A stretch of 5,591 nucleotides of DNA from Anaerolineae bacterium (GTDB taxonomy: Bacteria; Chloroflexota; Anaerolineae; Aggregatilineales; Phototrophicaceae). The position numbers and the translations under genes were made by a program. Positions 1 through 5,109 of the stretch are shown here, piece by piece. The notes under the pieces were generated by a model. The model saw only the letters and a list, made by a program, of their open reading frames with translations. It was not told the origin of the DNA and ran no database searches. The DNA is taken from NCBI GenBank assembly GCA_014379235.1, contig JACMMD010001116.1:1-5591 (forward strand), written 5' to 3'. How positions within the stretch are numbered: position 1 is the stretch's first letter; each line of letters opens with the position of its first letter.

Positions 1-239
1 CTGTTCTCCTGTGCTGCTTGCAGTGCGTCCTGCTCGGAAGTGTCGCTGTTCTCTTGCGCTGCTTGCAGTGCGTCTTGCTGAGAACTGTCACTGTTCTCCT
101 GTGCTGCTTGCAGTGCGTCTTGCTGGGAAGTGTCGCTGTTCTCCTGTGCCGCTTGCAGTGCGTCTTGCTCGGAAGTGTCGCTGTTCTCCTGCACGGTTTG
201 CAGTGCGTCTTGCTCGGAAGTGTCGCTGTTCTCCTGTGC
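1..239 (-). repeat. 45-bp in-frame tandem repeat array
   Basis: Five complete 45-bp units start at 1, 46, 91, 136 and 181. A sixth unit starting at 226 decays after about 17 bp. Each begins CTGTTCTC on the plus strand. Units differ by only a few bases; unit 46-90 is the most diverged (Glu to Gln and Thr to Ser changes), and 181-225 carries a small change giving TV instead of AA. The period is a multiple of three, so the frame of the host gene is kept, and each unit encodes 15 residues rich in Gln, Glu, Asp, Ser and Ala. The array continues past the left edge, so its full copy number is unknown. Because of the repeat, several other frames are also open here, but they are by-products. Confidence 0.95.
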
Positions 240-1661
240 CGCTCCCAACTGCTCCTGTGCCTCTTGTTGTGCTTGCAGCGCTTCGAGCGCTGCCAGTTCC
301 GCCAGCAGTGCCGCCAATTCTTCCTGATTTTCCGCCGCGCTGCTGAATCCTACGGGCAAAATGCCGAGGATGCCGGCCAGCGTATCGGGGTCGAGATTGC
401 CCGCGTCCAGATCGGCTTGCAGCTTCGCCAACCATGCGGCCAGCATCGCCGCCAGCGCGTCAGAATCCATGTCGCCAGCGCTGGCCGCTATCGCGCCGAA
501 AAGGGCCGCCGCTTGACCGGGATTTACTCTATCCTGTGCCAGCTTGTCGAGCAGCGCTGCGATCACGGCCGCCAGTGTATCGGCGTCAACCGCTCCATCG
601 GCCATCTGCGCTTGCAACGCGGCCAGCAGCCCCTCTAACGAGTTGATGTCGAACATCTGCTCACCCGTTTCGGGCGATTCTGACAGCGCCGAGTTCGAGA
701 GCAGCGGCCCGTTTTGGACGAGGCCCATCAGCAGCGAATCCGCCGGGCATTGACCCTCGTCATTGCCAATGGGCGGCAGCACGATGAACATGGCGTAGGG
801 ATCATCGACCACTTCCATCATGCTCGATGCATTCGACGAGCCACCGATCACCAGCATCAGGTTGTTGGACAGGTCGCCCAAGCCGTTAAATTGAAACGGC
901 GGCATTGACGGCGGCGGTAGAGGCGTGGGATCCGGGGGAGTAAGCCCGCTGTAAAGCGACATGAACATCGCACTCGGCTGCTGGTCGAGCAGGTCAACGA
1001 AGCGCGTGTCCGAGGGCGACATGCGCGGGATCGCATTGGGATCGAAAACGATGCCAATCGGTTCGTCAGAGGCGTCGACGTGAATCACCTGCGCTAGGTT
1101 GGCGCACAGGCCGTTGTCGATCACTACACTGTCTTTGACCCAACCATAACCGCCCGCCGACGGTGCGCCGCCGAACCAGACTTCATTGTTTTCGTCGTAA
1201 TCGCGGAACCATGGCTCGAACTGCGTTCCCGGCGCAAGCTGGCCGATGATAGCGGAGTTGACCGTTTGTTGTTGGCGCACATTGACGCTTGAGGCCGCGC
1301 CTGACCCGATGCCGACCATACACGTTTCCATCGAGGCCCATGTTACGGCTATCGTTTGATTGGACGTTTGTGGAGGGGCGACACCATTTGTGCCCGTGTC
1401 ACCGGGGACAGCCGTCGCCGCGCTGCCATCGGGACAGCCGTTGTTGAAACCCGTGCCGGCCAGTGTGGGGCAGCCATCGACAAAATCGAGTACGCCGTCG
1501 CTGTCCTGATCTTGTACCGGAGCGGGCGGTTCGCTGCTAGAGCTGCTATCATCGTCGGACGATGGGCAGCCTGCGCGACATTGCGCTTGTGTGACACTGC
1601 CAGCGAAGGCGATTATCGCCAGCAGCCCGATCAAGACTATCAGACGCGATTGATGCTGCAT
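1..1661 (-). CDS. Secreted SH3b-domain protein with Asp-rich TSP3-like motif and C-terminal 15-residue repeats (3' end cut by window edge)
   Basis: The frame is open from ATG at 1661 to the left edge without a stop, giving 553 visible codons. GAGG at 1671-1674, 9 nt upstream, is a good ribosome site. Residues 1-26 look like a signal peptide: R6, a hydrophobic stretch at 7-20, and a likely type I cleavage after TQA. No lipobox was seen. A Ser/Asp linker (33-43) leads to DQDSDGVLDFVDGCP (51-65) and a GCPDG, which resembles a thrombospondin type 3 calcium-binding motif. Residues about 118-180 (NVRQQQ ... GQLAPGT ... GYGWV) match a bacterial SH3 domain, a fold often used in extracellular or cell-wall binding. 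A Pro-rich linker sits near 242-255. Ala/Leu-rich degenerate repeats fill 342-438, followed by a Glu/Gln/Ala helix. From about 475 onward the protein is an exact-period repeat array based on AAQENSDTSEQDALQ. The role is probably extracellular or surface adhesion, but the true function is unknown. The C terminus, and any anchor there, lies outside the window. Confidence 0.85.
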   Translation of the reverse strand, partial: MQHQSRLIVLIGLLAIIAFAGSVTQAQCRAGCPSSDDDSSSSSEPPAPVQDQDSDGVLDFVDGCPTLAGTGFNNGCPDGSAATAVPGDTGTNGVAPPQTSNQTIAVTWASMETCMVGIGSGAASSVNVRQQQTVNSAIIGQLAPGTQFEPWFRDYDENNEVWFGGAPSAGGYGWVKDSVVIDNGLCANLAQVIHVDASDEPIGIVFDPNAIPRMSPSDTRFVDLLDQQPSAMFMSLYSGLTPPDPTPLPPPSMPPFQFNGLGDLSNNLMLVIGGSSNASSMMEVVDDPYAMFIVLPPIGNDEGQCPADSLLMGLVQNGPLLSNSALSESPETGEQMFDINSLEGLLAALQAQMADGAVDADTLAAVIAALLDKLAQDRVNPGQAAALFGAIAASAGDMDSDALAAMLAAWLAKLQADLDAGNLDPDTLAGILGILPVGFSSAAENQEELAALLAELAALEALQAQQEAQEQLGAAQENSDTSEQDALQTVQENSDTSEQDALQAAQENSDTSQQDALQAAQENSDSSQQDALQAAQENSDTSEQDALQAAQEN

Positions 1662-1710
1662 CGTGCGTGTCCTCACGAACTTGTGAAATACGGACGTGAC
1701 TACACAGTTA

Positions 1711-1734
1711 ATAATAGGCGAAAGAAATTTTCGC
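1711..1734 (-). promoter_or_regulatory. Possible -10 element and operator-like inverted repeat for the SH3b-protein gene
   Basis: On the minus strand TATTAT (1711-1716) lies about 50 bp before the start codon and resembles a -10 box. Directly upstream is a 6-bp inverted repeat GCGAAA/TTTCGC with a 5-nt spacer (1718-1734), placed where a regulator would overlap the -10/-35 spacer. No convincing -35 box was found at the usual distance, so the promoter call is weak. The gene must have its own promoter if the terminator just upstream (1756-1783) works. Confidence 0.3.
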
Positions 1735-1755
1735 GCTTGACGATCTTGCAGAATC

Positions 1756-1783
1756 AAAAACCGGAGATTTCAATCTCCGGTTT
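1756..1783 (-). terminator. Intrinsic terminator of the hydrolase-VOC operon
   Basis: A 12-bp perfect stem, AAACCGGAGATT (1758-1769) with AATCTCCGGTTT (1772-1783), is followed on the minus strand by a T-tract starting in the stem's end (1760-1756, then GATTCT). It lies about 40 bp past the VOC gene stop codon, as expected for the end of the two-gene unit. Read on the plus strand there is no T-run after the stem, so it acts mainly on minus-strand transcripts. Confidence 0.85.
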
Positions 1784-1822
1784 GAGAACGAGTTTCGGCG
1801 GCTTTATCACGGCTTGGACAGG

Positions 1823-2251
1823 CTATGCTGGTGGATTGTCCGCAGAGAACCGCGCTTGCTGCTCCGGCGTGAGCGGCTGTGCAAATTCCCAGATGTTGCT
1901 TTCGGGGTCTTTGAAGTAAATCGTGCGGAGACCCCAATACTGACTGGTGGGGCCTTGTGTAAACTCGACACCTTTTGCCTTGAGCGTTTCATAAGCAGCA
2001 TCAACGTCCTGAACTCTGGCGCACAGCATGAGAGGATTAACGCCTCTGGCGGGCGGGCCGTCTATCTCGGCAGTGACCATCTCCGCAGCGTTAGACACAT
2101 GCAGCAGTGCAAAATCTTGATCGTGCATTTTGAACGCGGCAAATTTTGGTTCAAGCTGTGCCACCGGTAGGCCGAGCGTGTCCCGATAGAAGGCTAGACA
2201 CTTCTCGAAATCCTGCACGAACAGCACAACTGCGCTGACGTGATTAAACAT
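1823..2251 (-). CDS. VOC-superfamily (glyoxalase/bleomycin-resistance fold) protein
   Basis: This 142-residue protein has the typical single-module VOC layout. An N-terminal beta strand leads into DFEKCLAFYRDTLGLPV (14-30), the family's D-x-E-x-x-x-x-FY-x-x-x-LG signature. The second half contains ARVQDVDAAYETLKAKGV (78-95) and ends in KDPESNIWEF (114-123), the family's DP-x-G-N-x-x-E-like ending. E122 sits at the conserved C-terminal metal-ligand position. The usual first metal His of strand 1 is not in register: alignment by the D-x-E motif puts Ala7 there, and the only nearby His is H4. The second ligand position is also not obvious. It may therefore bind metal differently or act as a binding protein. 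It starts 25 bp after the hydrolase stop, with a GAGG-type ribosome site (2265-2268) at a somewhat long spacing, and shares that gene's promoter. The substrate cannot be told from sequence. Confidence 0.88.
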   Translation of the reverse strand: MFNHVSAVVLFVQDFEKCLAFYRDTLGLPVAQLEPKFAAFKMHDQDFALLHVSNAAEMVTAEIDGPPARGVNPLMLCARVQDVDAAYETLKAKGVEFTQGPTSQYWGLRTIYFKDPESNIWEFAQPLTPEQQARFSADNPPA

Positions 2252-2276
2252 CGTTGATCGCTTTCCTCTAACCTGC

Positions 2277-3068
2277 TTAGGCGGTAAAGAACTCGATCAA
2301 CGTGGGGGCAAGCGCGTCGGGAGCGACCTCATGTGTTTGGCCTTCGAGCGTGCGCTGCTGACCGTTGGGCATCACCTTTGCAAGGGCCACCGCCGCCGTG
2401 TGCATGAACGGGTAACTCTCGCTGCCATCCATGACGAGCGTCGGTATGGTGACGCGGGCGGCAGTATCTGTGGGAACTGCGGACTCGTCACCGAGCGCGG
2501 CGGCATCATAGGCGAGCGTATGCCCGATCTTGGCGAGCGGGGCGAAAAATGGCTGCTGGCGCATCCCCTCGACATGCTCATCAGGCATACCGACAAGCTG
2601 CATAAAGGCGATCACTGCATCATCGCCGCGACCTTCAGCATTCAGCGCTTTAATCTTCTTGACGTAATTCACCCACGTTTGCCGCGCAGTTTCGTCATCG
2701 TTGTAGGGCGCTTCGTACATGGCCAACTTCTTGACCTTGCTGCCAAGTGCGACTGCCGCTTCCATCGCAAGGGCAGCGCCAGAGGATATGCCGTATAGGT
2801 AAGCCGATCCGCCTTCATGGTCGATCAGCGCTTCGATGTCTTCGATTTCACGCTCTAGTGCATAAGGCTGCGTATCGGTGCTGTCGCCGCGCCCACGACG
2901 ATCATAGTTGATGATGGTGAAGTGGGGCGCAAGGAGCGCAGCGAGCTGGTTCGTTCCAAAGTCGAGCGCCCGTGATTGAAGCGCGCCATCGACCTGAATA
3001 ACCAGCGGCCCCGAACCTTTCTGATCGAACGCAATCGTCGTGCCATCTTTTGAAGTGACTGTATTCAA
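2277..3068 (-). CDS. Alpha/beta hydrolase, TTG start
   Basis: This is a 263-residue single-domain alpha/beta hydrolase if read from TTG at 3068. The visible catalytic set is the nucleophile elbow YGISSGA (Ser95, numbered from the TTG), Asp214 in VMDGSES, and His246 in GQTHEV. The N terminus VTSKDGTTIAFDQKGSG and the block NYDRRGRGDS are typical of the family. The oxyanion segment reads QVDGALQSR rather than the common HG motif. TTG is chosen because AAGGAG (3077-3082) lies exactly 8 nt upstream. The in-frame ATG at 3122 falls inside the promoter -10 box, upstream of any plausible transcript start, so the 281-residue version is unlikely. It is the first gene of a two-gene operon with the VOC protein 25 bp downstream. 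No signal peptide is seen, so it is probably cytosolic. The substrate is unknown; the family includes esterases, lactonases and C-C hydrolases. Confidence 0.9.
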   Translation of the reverse strand: MNTVTSKDGTTIAFDQKGSGPLVIQVDGALQSRALDFGTNQLAALLAPHFTIINYDRRGRGDSTDTQPYALEREIEDIEALIDHEGGSAYLYGISSGAALAMEAAVALGSKVKKLAMYEAPYNDDETARQTWVNYVKKIKALNAEGRGDDAVIAFMQLVGMPDEHVEGMRQQPFFAPLAKIGHTLAYDAAALGDESAVPTDTAARVTIPTLVMDGSESYPFMHTAAVALAKVMPNGQQRTLEGQTHEVAPDALAPTLIEFFTA

Positions 3069-3120
3069 TGTGGATGCTCCTTTGATGTGCGTCTCAGTGC
3101 GTATGCACAGATGTTCTATC

Positions 3121-3148
3121 AATATAGCGCGTTACTTCAAAAAGTCAA
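3121..3148 (-). promoter_or_regulatory. Sigma-70-type promoter of the hydrolase-VOC operon
   Basis: On the minus strand TTGACT (3143-3148) and TATATT (3121-3126) are separated by 16 bp; each box matches consensus at five of six positions. The predicted transcript start is near 3114, giving a leader of about 45 nt before the TTG start at 3068. The box lies between the terminator of the RRM gene and the hydrolase, so it creates an independent unit. Confidence 0.75.
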
Positions 3149-3195
3149 GCGGTCAATGCAGTATTTGAATTCGCTTTAGCAGGGGTATTAAAAGC

Positions 3196-3230
3196 AAAAA
3201 TCCCCTCGCAGCGGACGCCGTGAGGGGATT
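3196..3230 (-). terminator. Intrinsic terminator of the RRM-protein gene
   Basis: The inverted repeat AATCCCCTC (3199-3207) with GAGGGGATT (3222-3230) encloses a 14-nt GC-rich loop. On the minus strand it is followed by TTTTTGCTTTT. It lies about 20 bp after the stop codon of the RRM gene and just before the next promoter. Confidence 0.85.
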
Positions 3231-3252
3231 GGATATTCAATTTGAATGCGAA

Positions 3253-3666
3253 CTAGTAACGATCCCGGCCACCGCCGCCACCACCGCCACTGCCGCCGCC
3301 ACCGTAGCCACCACCGCCGCCGCCACCGCCGCGACGACCACCGTTACCACCACCACCACCCCCGCCACCGTAGCCTCCACCGCCGCCGCCACCGTAGCCA
3401 CCACCGCCACCACTCTCTTCACGCGGGCGCGCTTCGTTGACTGTGAGGCTGCGCGAAGCCATCGAGAAGCCGTTGAAACGGCGAATCGCTTCCTGTGCCT
3501 CTTCTTCGGTAGCCATCTCCACGAAACCGAAACCCTTCGAACGTCCGGTTTCACGATCCATAATCACAGTCGCGTCCGCGATCTCGCCGACTTGCGAGAA
3601 CAGTTCGCGCAGCTGCGCCTCGGTAATGGTGTACGGCAGGTTGCCAACATACAACTTCTTTACCAC
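3253..3666 (-). CDS. Gly-rich RRM RNA-binding protein, GTG start
   Basis: This 137-residue protein is one RNA recognition motif (about 3-80) followed by a Gly-rich tail. RNP2 is LYVGNL (5-10) and RNP1 is KGFGFVEM (44-51), with the RNA-stacking aromatics Y6, F46 and F48 all present. The domain ends NGFSMASRSLTVNEARP, standard for the family. The tail (86-137) is nearly all Gly with spaced Tyr, one RR pair, and a GRDRY end, resembling cyanobacterial Rbp and plant glycine-rich RNA-binding proteins, many of which are cold-induced. The start is GTG at 3664-3666, supported by CAGGAG (3673-3678) at 6-nt spacing. The gene is monocistronic, with its own terminator, and is preceded by a gene-free stretch of about 350 bp. 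It probably binds single-stranded RNA as a chaperone or mRNA-stability factor; that role is inferred from the family. Confidence 0.95.
   Translation of the reverse strand: MVKKLYVGNLPYTITEAQLRELFSQVGEIADATVIMDRETGRSKGFGFVEMATEEEAQEAIRRFNGFSMASRSLTVNEARPREESGGGGGYGGGGGGGYGGGGGGGGNGGRRGGGGGGGGYGGGGSGGGGGGGRDRY
3268..3411 (-). repeat. Low-complexity Gly-codon tract of the RRM protein tail
   Basis: These 144 bp encode residues 86-133, almost entirely glycine with Tyr at intervals. On the plus strand it reads as runs of CCACCGCC. Sub-blocks of CCACCGTAGCC recur three times (Gly-Tyr-Gly), which suggests internal duplication. Such a tract is prone to length change by slippage. Opposite-strand frames rich in His, Thr or Ala over this stretch are artefacts of the repeat. 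Confidence 0.85.
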
Positions 3667-3816
3667 GACAAACTCCTGTGGGGCACTAAAAACAGACAGT
3701 CAGAGAGATAGGTAAGCTGACGTGGCCCAGATGCAGTAGCGGCTTTCGTAAAGAGGTCAAACGAGGCACGCGGGTGCAGTCCTAAAATCCAGACGTTTCA
3801 TACACTATCACTCATG

Positions 3817-3845
3817 ATTGTCTCATAAGATACACAGGTTGTAAA
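3817..3845 (-). promoter_or_regulatory. Candidate promoter of the RRM-protein gene
   Basis: Minus-strand TTTACA (3840-3845, five of six to consensus) and GACAAT (3817-3822, four of six) are 17 bp apart. A start near 3810 would give a leader of about 145 nt, which would fit a cold-shock-type mRNA. A weaker alternative lies closer to the gene (TTGACC near 3757 with a poor -10). The choice between them is not certain. Confidence 0.45.
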
Positions 3846-3921
3846 TAACTCTGCCCCTTGAAGTCATATAAAATGCGTGAGAAAACCGTTGGAAAAACCG
3901 CAAATGAAACAAACTTTAGCA

Positions 3922-3937
3922 TGTGAAACGTTTTACA
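3922..3937. promoter_or_regulatory. LacI/PurR-type operator-like dyad (site 1)
   Basis: TGTGAAACGTTTTACA is a 16-bp palindrome centred on CG with one mismatched pair; its core AAACGTTT is fully symmetric. The LacI family (PurR, CcpA, CytR and relatives) binds 14-16 bp palindromes centred on CG of exactly this form. No LacI-family gene is in the window, so the regulator is unknown. On the minus strand the site overlaps a weak possible -10 (TGTAAA). Confidence 0.45.
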
Positions 3938-3953
3938 CTTGCACATAGGCTCG

Positions 3954-3977
3954 ACACAACGATAACTTTAGTTGTGT
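3954..3977. other. Hairpin-forming inverted repeat
   Basis: ACACAAC (3954-3960) pairs with GTTGTGT (3971-3977) around a 10-nt loop. It lies between the two LacI-type dyads. On the plus strand it is followed after a few bases by TTTTT, but no plus-strand gene ends here. On the minus strand, folE's direction, there is no T-tract, so a terminator role is doubtful. Confidence 0.4.
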
Positions 3978-3985
3978 GAATTTTT

Positions 3986-4001
3986 ACGCAATCGTATGCG
4001 T
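3986..4001. promoter_or_regulatory. LacI/PurR-type operator-like dyad (site 2)
   Basis: ACGCAATCGTATGCGT has symmetric outer arms ACGCA/TGCGT and a central CG, the same 16-bp geometry as site 1. As recalled, it is close to the enteric PurR box, differing at two inner positions. Its centre is 64 bp from that of site 1, about six helical turns, which would suit a looped dimer-of-dimers. It begins 18 bp after the folE stop codon. Confidence 0.4.
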
Positions 4002-4018
4002 GAGAGTGTTTTGTAACG

Positions 4019-4765
4019 TTAACCGCGATGCAAATGATCGAGAAATTCGGCGCGTGTTTTGGCGTTGGTGCGGAAGCTGCCAAGCATCGCGCTGGTAGTC
4101 ATGCTGGAGTCGGCTTTGCGAACGCCGCGCATCATCGAGCACATATGAACACCCTCAGCTACAACGCCGACGCCGCAGGGTTTCAGAACTTCATCGACAA
4201 AAGTGGCGATCTGGTGCGTCATGCGCTCTTGAAGCTGCAAACGGCGGGCGAACATATCGACAATGCGCGGGATTTTCGACAGGCCGATGACGTTGCCGTT
4301 GGGGATATAGGCGACGTGAACGTGGCCATAAAATGGCAGAAGGTGGTGTTCGCATTGGCTATAGAACTCGATGTCTTTGACGATGACCATATCTTCGTAT
4401 TCGACGGCGAACAGCGCGCCGTTGATGAGCTTCACGGGGTCAACGCGATAGCCGCTCAAAAGTTCGTCGTACATGCCTGCGACACGGCGAGGCGTTCCGA
4501 GCAGACCCTCGCGGTTGGGGTCTTCGCCAACGGCGGTCAGAATGTCAACCGTCGCCGCTTTGATAGCGTCATGATCGACAGGCGGCAGGTCGAGTTCGTA
4601 GCGTTGGAGAAAGTCAGCATCTTTCATTCGCTGTTCCATCGCGGCGATATTTTCGGTTGTCGAAGGTTCGTCGTCGCCAACTTCGTAGTCACGGTTGGTT
4701 TGTGGCGTCGGTGTCTTTGGAGATTTACGTGCGTCGGTGTTATTTTTGTGGCGTGTAGTGGTCAT
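4019..4765 (-). CDS. folE: GTP cyclohydrolase I (FolE, type I)
   Basis: It converts GTP to 7,8-dihydroneopterin triphosphate and formate, the first step of folate biosynthesis, in the cytosol as a homodecamer in known members. All key motifs are present in 248 residues. SQCEHHLLPFYG (136-147) holds zinc ligands C138 and H141 and catalytic H140. VAYIPNGNVIGLSKIPRIVDMFARRLQLQERMT (151-183) is the pterin/GTP pocket. VHMCSMMRGV (206-215) supplies H207 and the third zinc Cys, C209. The family ending GSFRTNAKTRAEFL follows. Residues 1 to about 55 form a polar Lys/Thr/Pro/Asp-rich extension, unlike the catalytic core and probably disordered. The ATG at 4765 is supported by AAAGG (4774-4778) at 8 nt; M43 or M47 are weaker alternatives. 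It is divergent from folB-folK. Confidence 0.97.
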   Translation of the reverse strand: MTTTRHKNNTDARKSPKTPTPQTNRDYEVGDDEPSTTENIAAMEQRMKDADFLQRYELDLPPVDHDAIKAATVDILTAVGEDPNREGLLGTPRRVAGMYDELLSGYRVDPVKLINGALFAVEYEDMVIVKDIEFYSQCEHHLLPFYGHVHVAYIPNGNVIGLSKIPRIVDMFARRLQLQERMTHQIATFVDEVLKPCGVGVVAEGVHMCSMMRGVRKADSSMTTSAMLGSFRTNAKTRAEFLDHLHRG

Positions 4766-4786
4766 GGCGTGGGCCTTTATCGTTGA

Positions 4787-4815
4787 ACTATGAAGATAAT
4801 TTTACGCGATGTTAA
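4787..4815 (-). promoter_or_regulatory. Candidate folE promoter
   Basis: Minus-strand TTAACA (4810-4815, five of six to consensus) and CATAGT (4787-4792, four of six) are 17 bp apart. A start near 4780 would leave a short leader that still contains the AAAGG ribosome site. A TAAAAT box at 4799-4804 is an alternative -10 but lacks a -35. Confidence 0.4.
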
Positions 4816-4988
4816 AATGATACTTCCGATTGCTTAATATAACCTGAGATGTCTGCGCTGTGAATAAAGTGCTTCATTGAGCGCTCATCTAATCATACAA
4901 GCAAATCAGTGCTGAGTTCTGAGTGAAGAAGGGTGGAGGTACGAGGTTCGAGATAAAAGCGAGAGACTAGAGGCAAGGATGCCACGTT

Positions 4989-5016
4989 GTAGAGGCGGAT
5001 CATGATCCGCCGGTAC
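4989..5016. repeat. Perfect 18-bp palindrome within a 28-bp inverted repeat
   Basis: GGCGGATCATGATCCGCC (4994-5011) is its own reverse complement. It is flanked, after a 2-bp mismatch on each side, by GTA and TAC, giving a 28-bp dyad. The form GTA-GG-GGCG...CGCC-CC-TAC is reminiscent of short dispersed palindromes in intergenic regions of cyanobacteria and Chloroflexota, and this may be a slightly decayed copy. It has no T-tract, so it is not a classical terminator. It could alternatively be an operator for folB-folK. Confidence 0.65.
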
Positions 5017-5066
5017 TTAAAAGTGTGATGTTTGCAACACAACAACTAGAGGCTAAAAGCTTTTGG

Positions 5067-5096
5067 CTGATTGCTGATAAGCTGATCGCTGACAAG
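5067..5096 (+). repeat. 15-bp tandem duplication upstream of folB
   Basis: CTGATTGCTGATAAG (5067-5081) is followed directly by CTGATCGCTGACAAG (5082-5096), differing at two T/C positions. It ends 13 bp before the folB start codon and 4 bp before GGGAG, so it forms part of the translation-initiation region or leader. A short open frame reads LIADKLIADKL through it, but it is out of frame with folB and shows no sign of being a gene. Confidence 0.8.
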
Positions 5097-5109
5097 CTAA
5101 GGGAGAGAC

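Larger units (their letters stand above)
3667..4018. other. Gene-free region between folE and the RRM gene
   Basis: No credible coding frame was found in these 352 bp. The part near the RRM gene (about 3667-3810) would be its mRNA leader if the promoter at 3817-3845 is right; it holds small hairpins such as GCACCCGCGTGC (minus strand, 3767-3778). The part near folE is AT-rich and contains two LacI-type dyads, one hairpin, and a direct repeat AACTTTAG (3912-3919 and 3964-3971). No convincing T-tailed terminator for folE was seen. Confidence 0.6.
4766..5109. other. Divergent folE / folB intergenic region
   Basis: These 344 bp hold no credible gene. From the folE side there is a candidate folE promoter, an AT-rich stretch, a 10-bp palindrome TGAGCGCTCA (4878-4887), and a purine-rich stretch (about 4920-4980). 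Next come an 18-bp perfect palindrome (4994-5011), a near-palindrome around AAAAGCTTTT (5052-5067), and a 15-bp tandem duplication (5067-5096) abutting the folB ribosome site. ACTAGAGGC occurs twice (4966-4974 and 5045-5053). No clear sigma-70 promoter for folB was recognised. Confidence 0.6.

Noticed and set aside
1..225. CRISPR-like array
   Set aside because: The repeats are directly adjacent with no unique spacers, are 45 bp long, and are translated in frame as part of a protein.
18..638. Plus-strand 206-codon frame and other Cys/Ser/Leu-rich repeat frames over the 45-bp array
   Set aside because: A repeat whose period is a multiple of three keeps several frames open. Only the minus-strand frame continues into a signal peptide and an SH3b domain with a ribosome site.
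1356..1919. Plus-strand open frame of 187 codons
   Set aside because: It crosses the opposite-strand SH3b-protein gene, the terminator hairpin and the VOC gene's 3' end, and has no domain signature. It is a by-product of coding on the other strand.
2331..2798. Plus-strand 155-codon frame
   Set aside because: It is entirely antisense to the alpha/beta hydrolase and has no recognisable domain.
3220..3711. Plus-strand Ala/Thr-rich and His/Arg-rich frames across the Gly tract
   Set aside because: These are readings of CCACCGCC-type low complexity opposite the Gly codons of the RRM protein, not genes.
4028..4786. Plus-strand open frame of 252 codons
   Set aside because: It lies antisense to folE along almost its whole length. 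Its sequence has no recognisable motif and no good ribosome site, while folE shows every catalytic residue of its family.
4766..5109. Folate or pterin riboswitch upstream of folE or folB
   Set aside because: I looked for a THF- or preQ1-like arrangement and saw none; only simple palindromes and a short duplication are present. A covariance-model scan would settle it.
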